Origin: Pseudobacteriovorax antillogorgiicola
GTDB lineage: Bacteria; Bdellovibrionota_B; Oligoflexia; Oligoflexales; RGVZ01
Length of the DNA: 5,057 bases
NCBI GenBank assembly: GCA_945897695.1
Contig: CAMDGW010000166.1
Span: 1-5,057, forward strand
Reading direction: 5' to 3'
Every line of letters begins with the position of its first letter. Position 1 is the first letter of the stretch. Under the pieces are notes generated by a model, which ran no database searches, was not told the DNA's origin, and saw only the letters and a program-made list of their open reading frames with translations. A program made the translations under genes and the position numbers. Below, one piece after another: positions 1 to 5,057 of the stretch.

Positions 1-1
1 G

Positions 2-1174
2 GGCTTTGCACCTCCGACATACTGGTTGGTAGACATTACGAACTTCGTATTTTGGGTTGGTATCGGTCACGCTGGAACACTGATCTCGGCGATCTTGTTT
101 TTATTCCGGGCGCAGTGGCGGAACACTGTCAACAGGTCTGCAGAAGCGATGACGATTTTCGCCGTTATTTGTGCTGCCGTATTCCCCGCTATTCATATGG
201 GGCGTATGTACCTTGGTGCCTATTGGGCGCTACCTCTTCCTAACACCAATAATCTTTGGGTTAACTTTAGGTCTCCATTGTTTTGGGACGTTTGTGCAAT
301 TTCCACGTACTTCACGACGTCATTACTGTTTTGGTATATAGGCCTTGTGCCAGACCTCGCATCTATTCGTGATCGTGTCTCTGGTTTTAAGAAAGTTGTA
401 TATGGCCTTCTGTCATTTGGTTGGCGCGGAACGGCCCGTCAATGGCATCACTATGAGACAGGCTACGGATTTCTTGCTGCTCTAGCGACTCCACTCGTAC
501 TTTCCGTTCACTCCATCGTATCCTGGGACTTCGCAATGTCGATCCAGCCAGGTTGGCACACCACGATCTTTCCTCCCTACTTCGTAGCAGGTGCGATTCT
601 ATCCGGATGCGCAATGGTTTATACATTGCTCGTGCCAATCCGCTGGATGTTTGGTCTCGAAAAGTTCATACGGCCTGACCATCTTGAAGCATGTATTAAA
701 TTGACGCTGCTCACTTCGACTATTGTTTTCTATGCATACGGCGTTGAGTTCTTCGTAGCTTGGTACTCTGGAAACCCATATGAATGGGCGATCTTCGAAA
801 AGCGTGCCAGTGGTCCTTATGCCTTCTATTTTTGGACGATGGTTTTTTGTAACTGTATTTTTCCACTTTTATGGTGGTCTAAAAAAATGCGTTATAACAT
901 GGCTGTCTCCTACGTCGTTTGCGTTTTGATCAACGTTGGTATGTGGTTTGAGCGGTATAACATCATCATCTCGTCGTTGATTGAAGACTTCTTGCCTGGG
1001 TCATGGGGCCATGCAGAGCCAGGACTTTGGGAAATCGGCTTGACGATTGGTAGCTTTGGACTTTTCAACATGTTCTTCCTACTGTTTTGTAAGTATTTCC
1101 CCATTATTTCCCTATCCGAGATCAAGCTCATTATGCCGAAGCCAATGAGTGGCAATGGCAAGGGAGGTCACTAA
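2..1174 (+). CDS. actC: ActC, NrfD-like quinol-oxidising membrane subunit of alternative complex III (5' partial)
   Basis: ActC is the NrfD/PsrC-like integral membrane subunit of alternative complex III, which takes electrons from quinol at the inner membrane. The frame is open from the window's left edge: eight codons (GFAPPTYW) precede the TTG at 26, so that TTG is internal and the real start lies upstream. About 390 residues are present. Nine hydrophobic segments are visible, and the family has ten, so roughly the first helix and the N-terminal tail are missing. Family-typical stretches include FWVGIGHAGTLISAI (about nt 50-97), AEAMTIFAV, and VHSIVSWDFA, where His (509-511) and Asp (527-529) lie in a helix I take to line the quinone site. 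That last point is family knowledge plus inference. The polar tail ends PKPMSGNGKGGH. The stop TAA (1172-1174) is 3 nt before actD, whose Shine-Dalgarno lies within the actC coding sequence, which points to one polycistronic message. Identification is firm. Confidence 0.95.
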   Translation, partial: GFAPPTYWLVDITNFVFWVGIGHAGTLISAILFLFRAQWRNTVNRSAEAMTIFAVICAAVFPAIHMGRMYLGAYWALPLPNTNNLWVNFRSPLFWDVCAISTYFTTSLLFWYIGLVPDLASIRDRVSGFKKVVYGLLSFGWRGTARQWHHYETGYGFLAALATPLVLSVHSIVSWDFAMSIQPGWHTTIFPPYFVAGAILSGCAMVYTLLVPIRWMFGLEKFIRPDHLEACIKLTLLTSTIVFYAYGVEFFVAWYSGNPYEWAIFEKRASGPYAFYFWTMVFCNCIFPLLWWSKKMRYNMAVSYVVCVLINVGMWFERYNIIISSLIEDFLPGSWGHAEPGLWEIGLTIGSFGLFNMFFLLFCKYFPIISLSEIKLIMPKPMSGNGKGGH

Positions 1175-1177
1175 GTT

Positions 1178-1690
1178 ATGAGTCAGCAAAATGGTATTCT
1201 TGCAATGTTCAAACACCTCGACACGGTTTGTCATGCGGTTGAAAAGGTCAAGGGTCGTATTGATTTTAAGAACCATGAGGTTTATAGCCCGACGTCTTAT
1301 CATGAAATTGAACATGCTTGTGCTTACGCGCCAAGTCCTGTTCGTTGGTTTACTCTTGTTGGTGCCATGACCGGAACTCTTACGGGTTTCGCTTTGGCGC
1401 TGCTGTGTGATTGGGACTGGCCAATAGTCGTGGGGGGGAAGACTCCGGGGATTTTCTCTCTTCCTGCATATGTCGTTCTGGGCTTTGAGTTCACGATTCT
1501 TTTTGGCGCAATCGCAACAGTTGCAGGTGTATTGGTCATGTGCCGCATGCCGAATCCAAAAGTGACGATCTTGGATAATCGACTCACAGATGACATGTTT
1601 GGAATTTGGGTTCCTGGCGCCGTAGTTGACGGTCCGCAAGCCAAGCTTTTAAAGGAAGCTGGTGCGGTTGAAATTAAAGCCACTCGCTAA
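1178..1690 (+). CDS. actD: ActD, two-helix membrane subunit of alternative complex III (DUF3341 family)
   Basis: ActD is a small subunit of alternative complex III with two transmembrane helices; it packs against the NrfD-like subunits and binds no known cofactor. The 170-residue length is normal for the family. An N-terminal cytoplasmic-type domain (residues 1-55) contains a HEIEHA segment. Helix 1 is at about 57-77 (WFTLVGAMTGTLTGFALALL). A short loop with the family-typical VVGGKTPGIFSLPAY follows. Helix 2 is at about 97-122 (YVVLGFEFTILFGAIATVAG). The C-terminal tail holds DDMFGIWV and ends KLLKEAGAVEIKATR, matching the family's usual ending around a GA-V-E motif. The ATG start is supported by GGGAGG (1162-1167) about 10 nt upstream. 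The gene lies between actC and actE in the canonical act order. No anomalies were seen. Confidence 0.93.
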   Translation: MSQQNGILAMFKHLDTVCHAVEKVKGRIDFKNHEVYSPTSYHEIEHACAYAPSPVRWFTLVGAMTGTLTGFALALLCDWDWPIVVGGKTPGIFSLPAYVVLGFEFTILFGAIATVAGVLVMCRMPNPKVTILDNRLTDDMFGIWVPGAVVDGPQAKLLKEAGAVEIKATR

Positions 1691-1721
1691 CAGCGCCAAA
1701 GATTTGAGGAGACCACACCTA

Positions 1722-2303
1722 ATGAAGATAAGAAGTTCAGTTACTGGGATGCTCGCAGCGCTAACCGTGGTTGGTGCAACAGTGTCCTGCATGAAGTCAG
1801 GAAGTCCTGTAGGGCATACTGGATTTGCAGGCGCGATGGCTAAACTTTTGGGTGGCGACAGTAGTTTGCCCAAAGTTCAATATGTACCGGACATGGCTGA
1901 CGCTCCCACGATGAAGCCTCAGGAAAACTATATTGAGCCGCCTGAAGACGCGGTTTCAATGTCTGCGGTTTTGTATCCAAAGACTGTCGAGGAAGCGGAA
2001 GCCAACTTGAAAAACCCTCTCCAGAGTGACCCGCAGGTACTTGCGTTAGGTGAGAAGATGTACAATACCTACTGCATTCCTTGCCATGGGGCAGCAGCTA
2101 AAGGTGATGGCTCGATTACTGATCTTTATCCAAGGCCGCCCGATATTACGGCTGACATTTATAAAAAGCGTGCGGATGGGTTCTTCTTCTATCGCATAAC
2201 ATTTGGTGCGAACATTATGCCGGGCTATGGCCACGCCACCGCTCCGCATGAACGTTGGGCAATTGTGCATTATGTACGGAAGCTGCAGGGGGAGTCTAAA
2301 TGA
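1722..2303 (+). CDS. actE: ActE, membrane-anchored monohaem cytochrome c subunit of alternative complex III
   Basis: ActE is the monohaem cytochrome c of alternative complex III. It acts on the periplasmic side and passes electrons towards downstream acceptors. The start chosen is ATG 1722, with GAGGAG at 1706-1711 about 10 nt upstream. An in-frame ATG at 1662 would overlap actD by 29 nt and put a charged extension before the signal sequence. The protein is 193 residues. A signal peptide (residues 1-22, KIRSSV then a hydrophobic core) leads to Cys23 in TVSC, a probable lipidation site although Thr at -3 is unusual for a lipobox. A proline-rich linker with VQYVPDMADAP (about 52-62) is typical of the family. 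The haem motif is CIPCH (118-122). Met166 in NIMPGYG is the likely distal haem ligand, followed by HERWAIVHYVRKLQ (176-189). The stop overlaps the actF start as ATGA (2300-2303), so translation is probably coupled. Confidence 0.93.
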   Translation: MKIRSSVTGMLAALTVVGATVSCMKSGSPVGHTGFAGAMAKLLGGDSSLPKVQYVPDMADAPTMKPQENYIEPPEDAVSMSAVLYPKTVEEAEANLKNPLQSDPQVLALGEKMYNTYCIPCHGAAAKGDGSITDLYPRPPDITADIYKKRADGFFFYRITFGANIMPGYGHATAPHERWAIVHYVRKLQGESK

Positions 2304-3607
2304 GCCACGGTCACAATGATTTATATGATCAGCGTCAAAGCTTTTACCTGCCAGCAACGTCGCAGAGCCGCGGCGCTGTCGCGCTGTTTGTTTTAATTGG
2401 TCTCATCACTTTGGGTTTTGGACTTAGTACCGGTCATCAGACCCGCGTTTGGGGAGCGGTCCTGTTTAATACGTTCTTCTTTTTTGCGCTGTCCCTTGGT
2501 GGTTCTGCGTTTGCTGCCATGCAAGATGTGCTTGGGGCAAAGTGGGGACGTCCCATCATGAGAATCCATGAATCTTTTACCAGTTTCGTGCCCGTTGCTG
2601 GTGCAATTTTTATCGCGCTGATCCTCTGCGTGAAATTTAATCTTGCTGGCGCCCAAGGGTTATACACCTGGATTTCTGATCCAGATTCGATTCATCATTT
2701 TTGGGGTAAGCGCACCTGGCTTGTTGAAAACTTCTGGGTTGTTCGCGACATTCTTGCGGTTGCTGTAATTGTTGGGCTTGTTTACTGGCAGATTGGAATG
2801 AAGACAGCTCGCGACCGTGCTTTTGTGGCTGGTAACAAAGATGAGGCTCACAAGATGGGCGAGAAGGTTCGTGATACGCTCCGTTACTGGAGTGCGCCGA
2901 TCCTTGTGGTTTATGCATTGATGTTTACGCTTCTTGCGTTTGACCTTCTGATGGCTTTAGCGCCGACTTGGTTCTCGACACTCTGGGGCGGATGGCTTTT
3001 CGCGGTTATGATGCAAACCTTGATGGCCACTTTGATGATTACCATGTGGTCCTTAAAAGGAACTGCGATTGGTCAATACATCAAGCAGCAGCAGTTTCAT
3101 GACGTTGGAAAGCTAATGCACGGCTTTAGTATCTTCTTTGCTTATCTGACTTACGCTCACGTGCTTACTTATTGGTATGGCAATATGCCAGAAGAGACCG
3201 AATATTTTATTCATCGTCTTCATTCGCCTTGGAAGTACATCGTTTTTGTTGCTCCTTTTGCAAGCTTCGTTATACCACTTTATGGACTGATTCCTAAGGC
3301 AAGCAAGTGGACAAAGACAATTGCAGTGCCTATCGCAATTGGAATTCTTGTGGCTCAGTGGTTTACTTACATGCTGGTGGTTATGCCGGAGGTTATCGGC
3401 AAAAACGGTATGGGATTGCCGTTCATTGAGCTGGGTATTTTCTTTGGTGTCTTTGGATTATTCTTAGGTAGTGTGTTTTCATTCGGTCGTCGCAACCCAA
3501 TGTTGCGGTCGCTGATCCTCTGCTGCATGCAGCTCTTACGGAGTCTCATCACTGAGGGGATTTCTTACAAATTAAAAAGGCGGGGTAGTTCCCCGCCTTT
3601 TTTTTAA
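2300..3607 (+). CDS. actF: ActF, second NrfD-like membrane subunit of alternative complex III, with a frame-disrupted C-terminus
   Basis: ActF is the second NrfD-like, ten-helix subunit of alternative complex III, paired with ActC in the membrane. Its hydrophobic segments fall near residues 26-43, 50-74, 92-113, 148-165, 197-219, 226-252, 271-293, 310-331, 340-363 and 374-396. Family-typical motifs are GRPIMRIHE (83-91), FDLLMALAPTWFSTLWGG (214-231), WYGNMPEET (292-300) and FGRRNPML (395-402). The start ATG 2300 overlaps the actE stop, with GGGGGAG at 2288-2294 as ribosome site. The oddity is after residue 402: the literal frame continues 33 residues (RSLILCC... to SSPPFF), reading through the terminator hairpin to TAA 3605-3607. 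Shifting frame at about 3506 gives a typical ending, VADPLLHAALTESHH, with TGA at 3553-3555, so the intact protein would be about 418 residues. A one-base loss, real or from sequencing, is the simplest explanation. The family call is firm; the literal C-terminus is probably not native. Confidence 0.92.
   Translation: MSHGHNDLYDQRQSFYLPATSQSRGAVALFVLIGLITLGFGLSTGHQTRVWGAVLFNTFFFFALSLGGSAFAAMQDVLGAKWGRPIMRIHESFTSFVPVAGAIFIALILCVKFNLAGAQGLYTWISDPDSIHHFWGKRTWLVENFWVVRDILAVAVIVGLVYWQIGMKTARDRAFVAGNKDEAHKMGEKVRDTLRYWSAPILVVYALMFTLLAFDLLMALAPTWFSTLWGGWLFAVMMQTLMATLMITMWSLKGTAIGQYIKQQQFHDVGKLMHGFSIFFAYLTYAHVLTYWYGNMPEETEYFIHRLHSPWKYIVFVAPFASFVIPLYGLIPKASKWTKTIAVPIAIGILVAQWFTYMLVVMPEVIGKNGMGLPFIELGIFFGVFGLFLGSVFSFGRRNPMLRSLILCCMQLLRSLITEGISYKLKRRGSSPPFF
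3506..3555 (+). other. actF: Displaced native 3' end of actF in a shifted frame
   Basis: From GTC 3508 this stretch reads VADPLLHAALTESHH and then TGA at 3553-3555. The DPLL-A-L pattern with a His-rich end is what ActF proteins usually carry directly after NPM plus a hydrophobic residue and Pro. The sequence TTG CG GTC lacks one base; CCG in place of CG would insert the expected proline and keep frame with the upstream 402 codons. The restored stop falls 23 nt before the terminator stem, a normal spacing, whereas the literal frame ends inside the T-tract. The site has no long homopolymer or slippery heptamer, which argues against programmed frameshifting. The resemblance to the family ending is from memory and not from an alignment. 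Confidence 0.82.
3574..3605. terminator. Strong, near-symmetric intrinsic terminator after actF, probably bidirectional
   Basis: The hairpin arms GGCGGGG (3579-3585) and CCCCGCC (3591-3597) enclose a five-base loop, TAGTT. Eight Ts follow (3598-3605) and five As precede the stem (3574-3578), so the structure has a usable U-tract when read in either direction. It would end the act operon on the + strand. On the - strand it would end the convergent small gene, whose stop codon is at 3606-3604, although the - strand U-tract is the shorter one (five Us). A strong terminator here also indicates that no oxidase genes are co-transcribed downstream of actF. Confidence 0.93.
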
Positions 3608-3837
3608 CCTATGAAGGGACCGTGTACCCACATCCAGATGAATAGAGCGATAAATGTGTTTAAAACCCAAGTCATATGCCAAGCTTGCCTTTCCCGGCTT
3701 AAGTGAGCCGGATCATAGGGGGTTGTCGGTGTTTTTGGGGAAAGATTAAGATCTATTTGCTTAGGCCCGACTAATTGTAAAAAAGTCTTATAAAAACAGT
3801 AATTTATCTGATTACCCTCAGTTGCCGGGTGTCGCAT
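3604..3837 (-). CDS. Small single-helix membrane protein of unknown function, convergent with actF
   Basis: This is a 77-residue ORF I do not recognise. Residues 1-50 are polar, with a proline/threonine-rich patch (LSPKTPTTPYDP, 32-43) and a charged stretch SRER (47-50). Residues about 55-71 form one very hydrophobic, tryptophan-rich helix (TWVLNTFIALFIWMW), and a short tail VHGPFIG ends the protein. Positive charge before the helix suggests the N-terminus is cytoplasmic. The start ATG (3837-3835) is preceded on the - strand by AGAGGA (complement of 3850-3845) with a 7-nt spacer, a good Shine-Dalgarno. The stop abuts the symmetric terminator shared with actF. Those two signals are the main reasons to believe it is real. 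Small one-helix proteins are common accessory subunits of respiratory complexes, and location beside act genes permits such a role, but nothing in the sequence shows it. It could also be a fortuitous ORF. Confidence 0.55.
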   Translation of the reverse strand: MRHPATEGNQINYCFYKTFLQLVGPKQIDLNLSPKTPTTPYDPAHLSRERQAWHMTWVLNTFIALFIWMWVHGPFIG

Positions 3838-3893
3838 TCTCGATTCCTCTGTGTGACAATTGAAGAAGACCCGTCACGGAAGAGGAGATTTCA
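3838..3893. promoter_or_regulatory. 56-nt divergent intergenic spacer with two outward-facing ribosome sites
   Basis: Only 56 nt separate the starts of the - strand gene (3837) and the + strand ORF (3894). The spacer carries a Shine-Dalgarno on each strand: AGAGGA facing left (complement of 3850-3845, 7-nt spacer) and AGGAG facing right (3883-3887, 6-nt spacer). I find no convincing -35/-10 pair, and there is too little room for two separate promoters, so at least one promoter probably lies inside the opposing gene. An AT-rich run at 3772-3805 is a possible place for a + strand promoter. A GTGAC (3853-3857)/GTCAC (3873-3877) inverted pair is present but short enough to be chance. Confidence 0.4.
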
Positions 3894-4133
3894 ATGCGCG
3901 GAGCCATGGAATCGGCCACTAGAATGGCCTTGCAGGAAATGATCGCTGGTCACGCCAGTCAGTCAAGGTTTGGCTATGTCCTGAGTCCTGAGGCGATGCA
4001 GGATCTTGTCGATACCCTATATGAATTCTTTGAAACCAGTCGCACTTTGAAAGCTGCTGGCGATCGTATGATACAGCAGGGAATTCAAAGCAGTCCCGCA
4101 AATCGCACGAACAATGGTCGTATCCCCCGATAA
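3894..4133 (+). CDS. Small soluble helical protein of unknown function (79 residues)
   Basis: I do not recognise this protein. It has no signal peptide, no hydrophobic helix, no cysteines and no metal-binding pattern. Residues about 5-19 (MESATRMALQEMIAG) and 31-65 (SPEAMQDLVDTLYEFFE, then TLKAAGDRMIQQGI) look amphipathic and helical, joined by a turn around SRFGYVLSP. The last 14 residues (SPANRTNNGRIPR) look disordered and basic. The ATG start is well placed 6 nt after AGGAG (3883-3887); an internal ATG at residue 5 has no comparable site. It stands 36 nt upstream of the next small ORF in the same direction, so the two may be co-transcribed. A good ribosome site and sensible amino-acid composition favour a real gene. 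The size and helical make-up would suit a small regulatory or adaptor protein, but that is speculation. Confidence 0.6.
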   Translation: MRGAMESATRMALQEMIAGHASQSRFGYVLSPEAMQDLVDTLYEFFETSRTLKAAGDRMIQQGIQSSPANRTNNGRIPR

Positions 4134-4169
4134 CTCGAACCTGCTCGTCGTAACGTTTCCGAGGGCGTC

Positions 4170-4463
4170 ATGAATACAGAAAAAGTCCCAACCGAGGTAT
4201 TTGTCATGCAGGTGATGTCGACGAAAGCTGCACGTCGCATCATCGATGATTGGCCAATTAAGCCGGAACAACTCGTAAATATTGCGCTCAAGCACCTCAA
4301 AGATCTCAATATTTTTCAGGTGGCACCAGGAGAGCACGAGGAGATTGTACGCAATGAGATACTTTTCTTTTTGAAAAACTCTTCAGTGATTCTAGAAATG
4401 ATCAATAAAGCTCGCCATGCTGCTTATCTGGCCGCCCAGCGGGGTCGATCGGACGATCCTTAA
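4170..4463 (+). CDS. Small soluble protein of unknown function (97 residues) upstream of hflX
   Basis: I do not recognise this protein. It has no signal peptide or membrane helix. Residues 19-50 (KAARRIIDDWPIKPEQLVN, then IALKHLKDLNIF) and 56-90 (EHEEIVRNEILFFLKN, then VILEMINKARHAAYLAA) look like two or three amphipathic helices, and the tail QRGRSDDP is polar. The ATG start at 4170 has GAGGG at 4161-4165 but only a 4-nt spacer. An in-frame ATG at 4206 (residue 13) has GAGGT at 4194-4198 with a 7-nt spacer and could be the true start, giving 85 residues. A long open frame on the opposite strand (4017-4337) overlaps it. I prefer the + strand because of its ribosome sites, helix-forming composition and common direction with its neighbours. 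Its stop is about 80-160 nt before hflX, depending on where hflX starts, so co-transcription with hflX is possible but not shown. Confidence 0.6.
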   Translation: MNTEKVPTEVFVMQVMSTKAARRIIDDWPIKPEQLVNIALKHLKDLNIFQVAPGEHEEIVRNEILFFLKNSSVILEMINKARHAAYLAAQRGRSDDP

Positions 4464-4627
4464 CATAATTTGTACAAGGATCCACTTTTTTAGGTAGACT
4501 GTTAGGGTTGGTCTTCGGATCACGATTCTGCTTACCTTAAAGCGGCGGGGATTTAATTATAAGAGCCAAAGTTAAAACCTATAGGCAGTCGTCACCAAAA
4601 ACTGAAGAAGCGACTAGTAATCCAGCG
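4464..4627 (+). promoter_or_regulatory. Leader of hflX, with a Shine-Dalgarno-like GGCGGGG but no ATG
   Basis: This 164-nt stretch has no ATG in any + strand frame. The hflX frame is closed by TAA at 4538-4540 and is open from 4541 onward. GGCGGGG (4544-4550) could pair with the 16S rRNA tail and lies 5 nt before ATT 4556 and 8 nt before ATA 4559. In contrast, GTG 4628, the first ordinary start codon in frame, has only GAAGAAG (4604-4610) 17 nt upstream, which is too far. A promoter probably lies in 4464-4540; TTGTAC (4470-4475) and TAGACT (4495-4500) are weak candidates with a 19-nt spacer. I see no convincing terminator for the preceding small ORF. Confidence 0.4.
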
Positions 4628-5057
4628 GTGAAATCGGCAATCATTGTTGGTGTGTTGCTCCCTCACGAAGATCCAAAACTACTCACAGATGACTTATCCG
4701 AACTTGAAGCCCTCCTCACGACCCTTGGAATAGTGACCGTTGGTCAAATTGTTCAGAAACGTTCAAAGCTGACTCCAAACTGTCTCCTCGGCACTGGAAA
4801 GGTTGAGGCCATTCATGATTTGGCCCGCGAACGAGGAGCGACTTACGTTATCATTGATCGATCATTATCTCCCCCGCAGGTGCGTAACCTTGAAGAAATG
4901 ACAAAGTGTAAGGTTATGGACCGTAGTGGGGTTATTCTTGATATCTTCTCCCAGAATGCCAAGACAAATGCAGCAAAAACCCAGGTGGAAATTGCGCGTC
5001 TTGAAATGATGCTGCCGCGAATGGTCGGGCAGTGGACCCACTTGCATCGCCAAGGGG
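4628..5057 (+). CDS. hflX: HflX ribosome-associated GTPase, N-terminal part (3' partial, start uncertain)
   Basis: HflX is a conserved GTPase that binds the ribosome and, in well-studied species, splits stalled or hibernating ribosomes under stress. Only the N-terminal domain is in the window. AIIVGVLLPHEDPKLLTDDL opens the first subdomain. LTPNCLLGTGKVEAIHDLA matches the family's conserved P-x-x-x-x-G-x-GK region. SLSPPQVRNLEE and then MDRSGVILDIFSQNAKT correspond to the hallmark DRTG-LILDIFAQRA-T segment. QVEIARLEMMLPRMVGQWTHLHRQG is the helix and W-T-H-L motif that leads into the G domain. The Walker A loop lies beyond the right edge. GTG 4628 is given as start because it is the first usual start codon in frame and leaves a very short leader before AIIVGV, but the open frame extends back to 4541 and an upstream non-AUG start is possible. 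The family call is firm and the start is not. Confidence 0.9.
   Translation, partial: MKSAIIVGVLLPHEDPKLLTDDLSELEALLTTLGIVTVGQIVQKRSKLTPNCLLGTGKVEAIHDLARERGATYVIIDRSLSPPQVRNLEEMTKCKVMDRSGVILDIFSQNAKTNAAKTQVEIARLEMMLPRMVGQWTHLHRQG

Noticed and set aside
26..28. TTG as the start codon of actC.
   Set aside because: The frame is open back to the window edge and the encoded residues before TTG continue the family pattern, while one expected N-terminal helix is missing. The start is therefore upstream of the window.
1112..1639. A 175-codon open frame on the - strand opposite actC/actD.
   Set aside because: It lies antisense to two clearly identified act genes, its predicted protein has no membrane, domain or family signature, and its start has no convincing ribosome site.
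1662..1721. Upstream in-frame ATG that would extend ActE by 20 residues.
   Set aside because: It overlaps the actD end, would place a charged segment ahead of the signal peptide, and ATG 1722 has a good Shine-Dalgarno.
3772..3805. AT-rich stretch considered as a promoter for the small + strand ORFs (TTGTAA at 3775-3780, TAATTT at 3800-3805).
   Set aside because: The 19-nt spacing and weak matches to the -35/-10 consensus are not enough to call a promoter; it is mentioned only as a possible location.
3853..3877. Inverted pair GTGAC/GTCAC in the divergent spacer, considered as an operator.
   Set aside because: Five-base arms separated by 15 nt are readily found by chance, and the layout does not match a CRP-type site, which has a 6-nt spacer.
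4017..4337. A 106-codon - strand open frame across the two small + strand ORFs.
   Set aside because: It overlaps both + strand candidates, which have ribosome sites and helix-forming sequences. It looks like a shadow frame, though the confidence is only moderate because neither strand has a recognised family.

Overview
The window is dominated by the distal part of an alternative complex III (ACIII, quinol:electron-acceptor oxidoreductase) operon read on the + strand: actC (5' end outside the window), actD, actE and actF. They are tightly packed, with a 3-nt gap, a 31-nt gap and a 4-nt ATGA overlap. The run ends in a strong hairpin/T-tract terminator at 3574-3605. actA and actB (multihaem cytochrome and Fe-S/molybdopterin-like subunits in the family's usual order) are expected just upstream. 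No cytochrome oxidase gene follows within the window, so the ACIII block is closed off here. The proteins would form one inner-membrane machine: ActC and ActF are NrfD-like ten-helix subunits (ActC being the quinol-oxidising type), ActD is a two-helix linker, and ActE is a membrane-anchored monohaem cytochrome c.

The most notable feature of this block is a frame disruption at the very end of actF. After the family-typical NPML, the literal frame runs on for 33 unrelated residues and translates straight through the operon's own terminator. One base added near 3506 would restore a typical ActF ending (VADPLLHAALTESHH, stop at 3553-3555) just before that terminator.

The terminator is nearly symmetric and appears shared with a convergent small gene on the - strand (3837-3604), which encodes a 77-residue protein with one C-terminal membrane helix and has a good Shine-Dalgarno. 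Divergent from it, across only 56 nt, are two small + strand ORFs (3894-4133 and 4170-4463) encoding helical, soluble-looking proteins that I do not recognise. From about 4541 to the window's end comes the N-terminal part of hflX, the ribosome-associated GTPase. Its start is unclear: there is no ATG in its leader, the first ordinary start codon (GTG 4628) has no Shine-Dalgarno, and a plausible Shine-Dalgarno sits just before ATT/ATA codons at 4556-4561.

The organism is a Gram-negative-type bacterium of moderate GC with ACIII-based aerobic respiration. A Bdellovibrionota or other former delta-proteobacterial lineage fits, but that is an inference from gene content and not something the sequence proves. 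I see no mobile element, CRISPR array, tRNA or rRNA. Most of the window is ordinary; the parts worth a second look are the actF 3' end, the three small ORFs and the hflX start.
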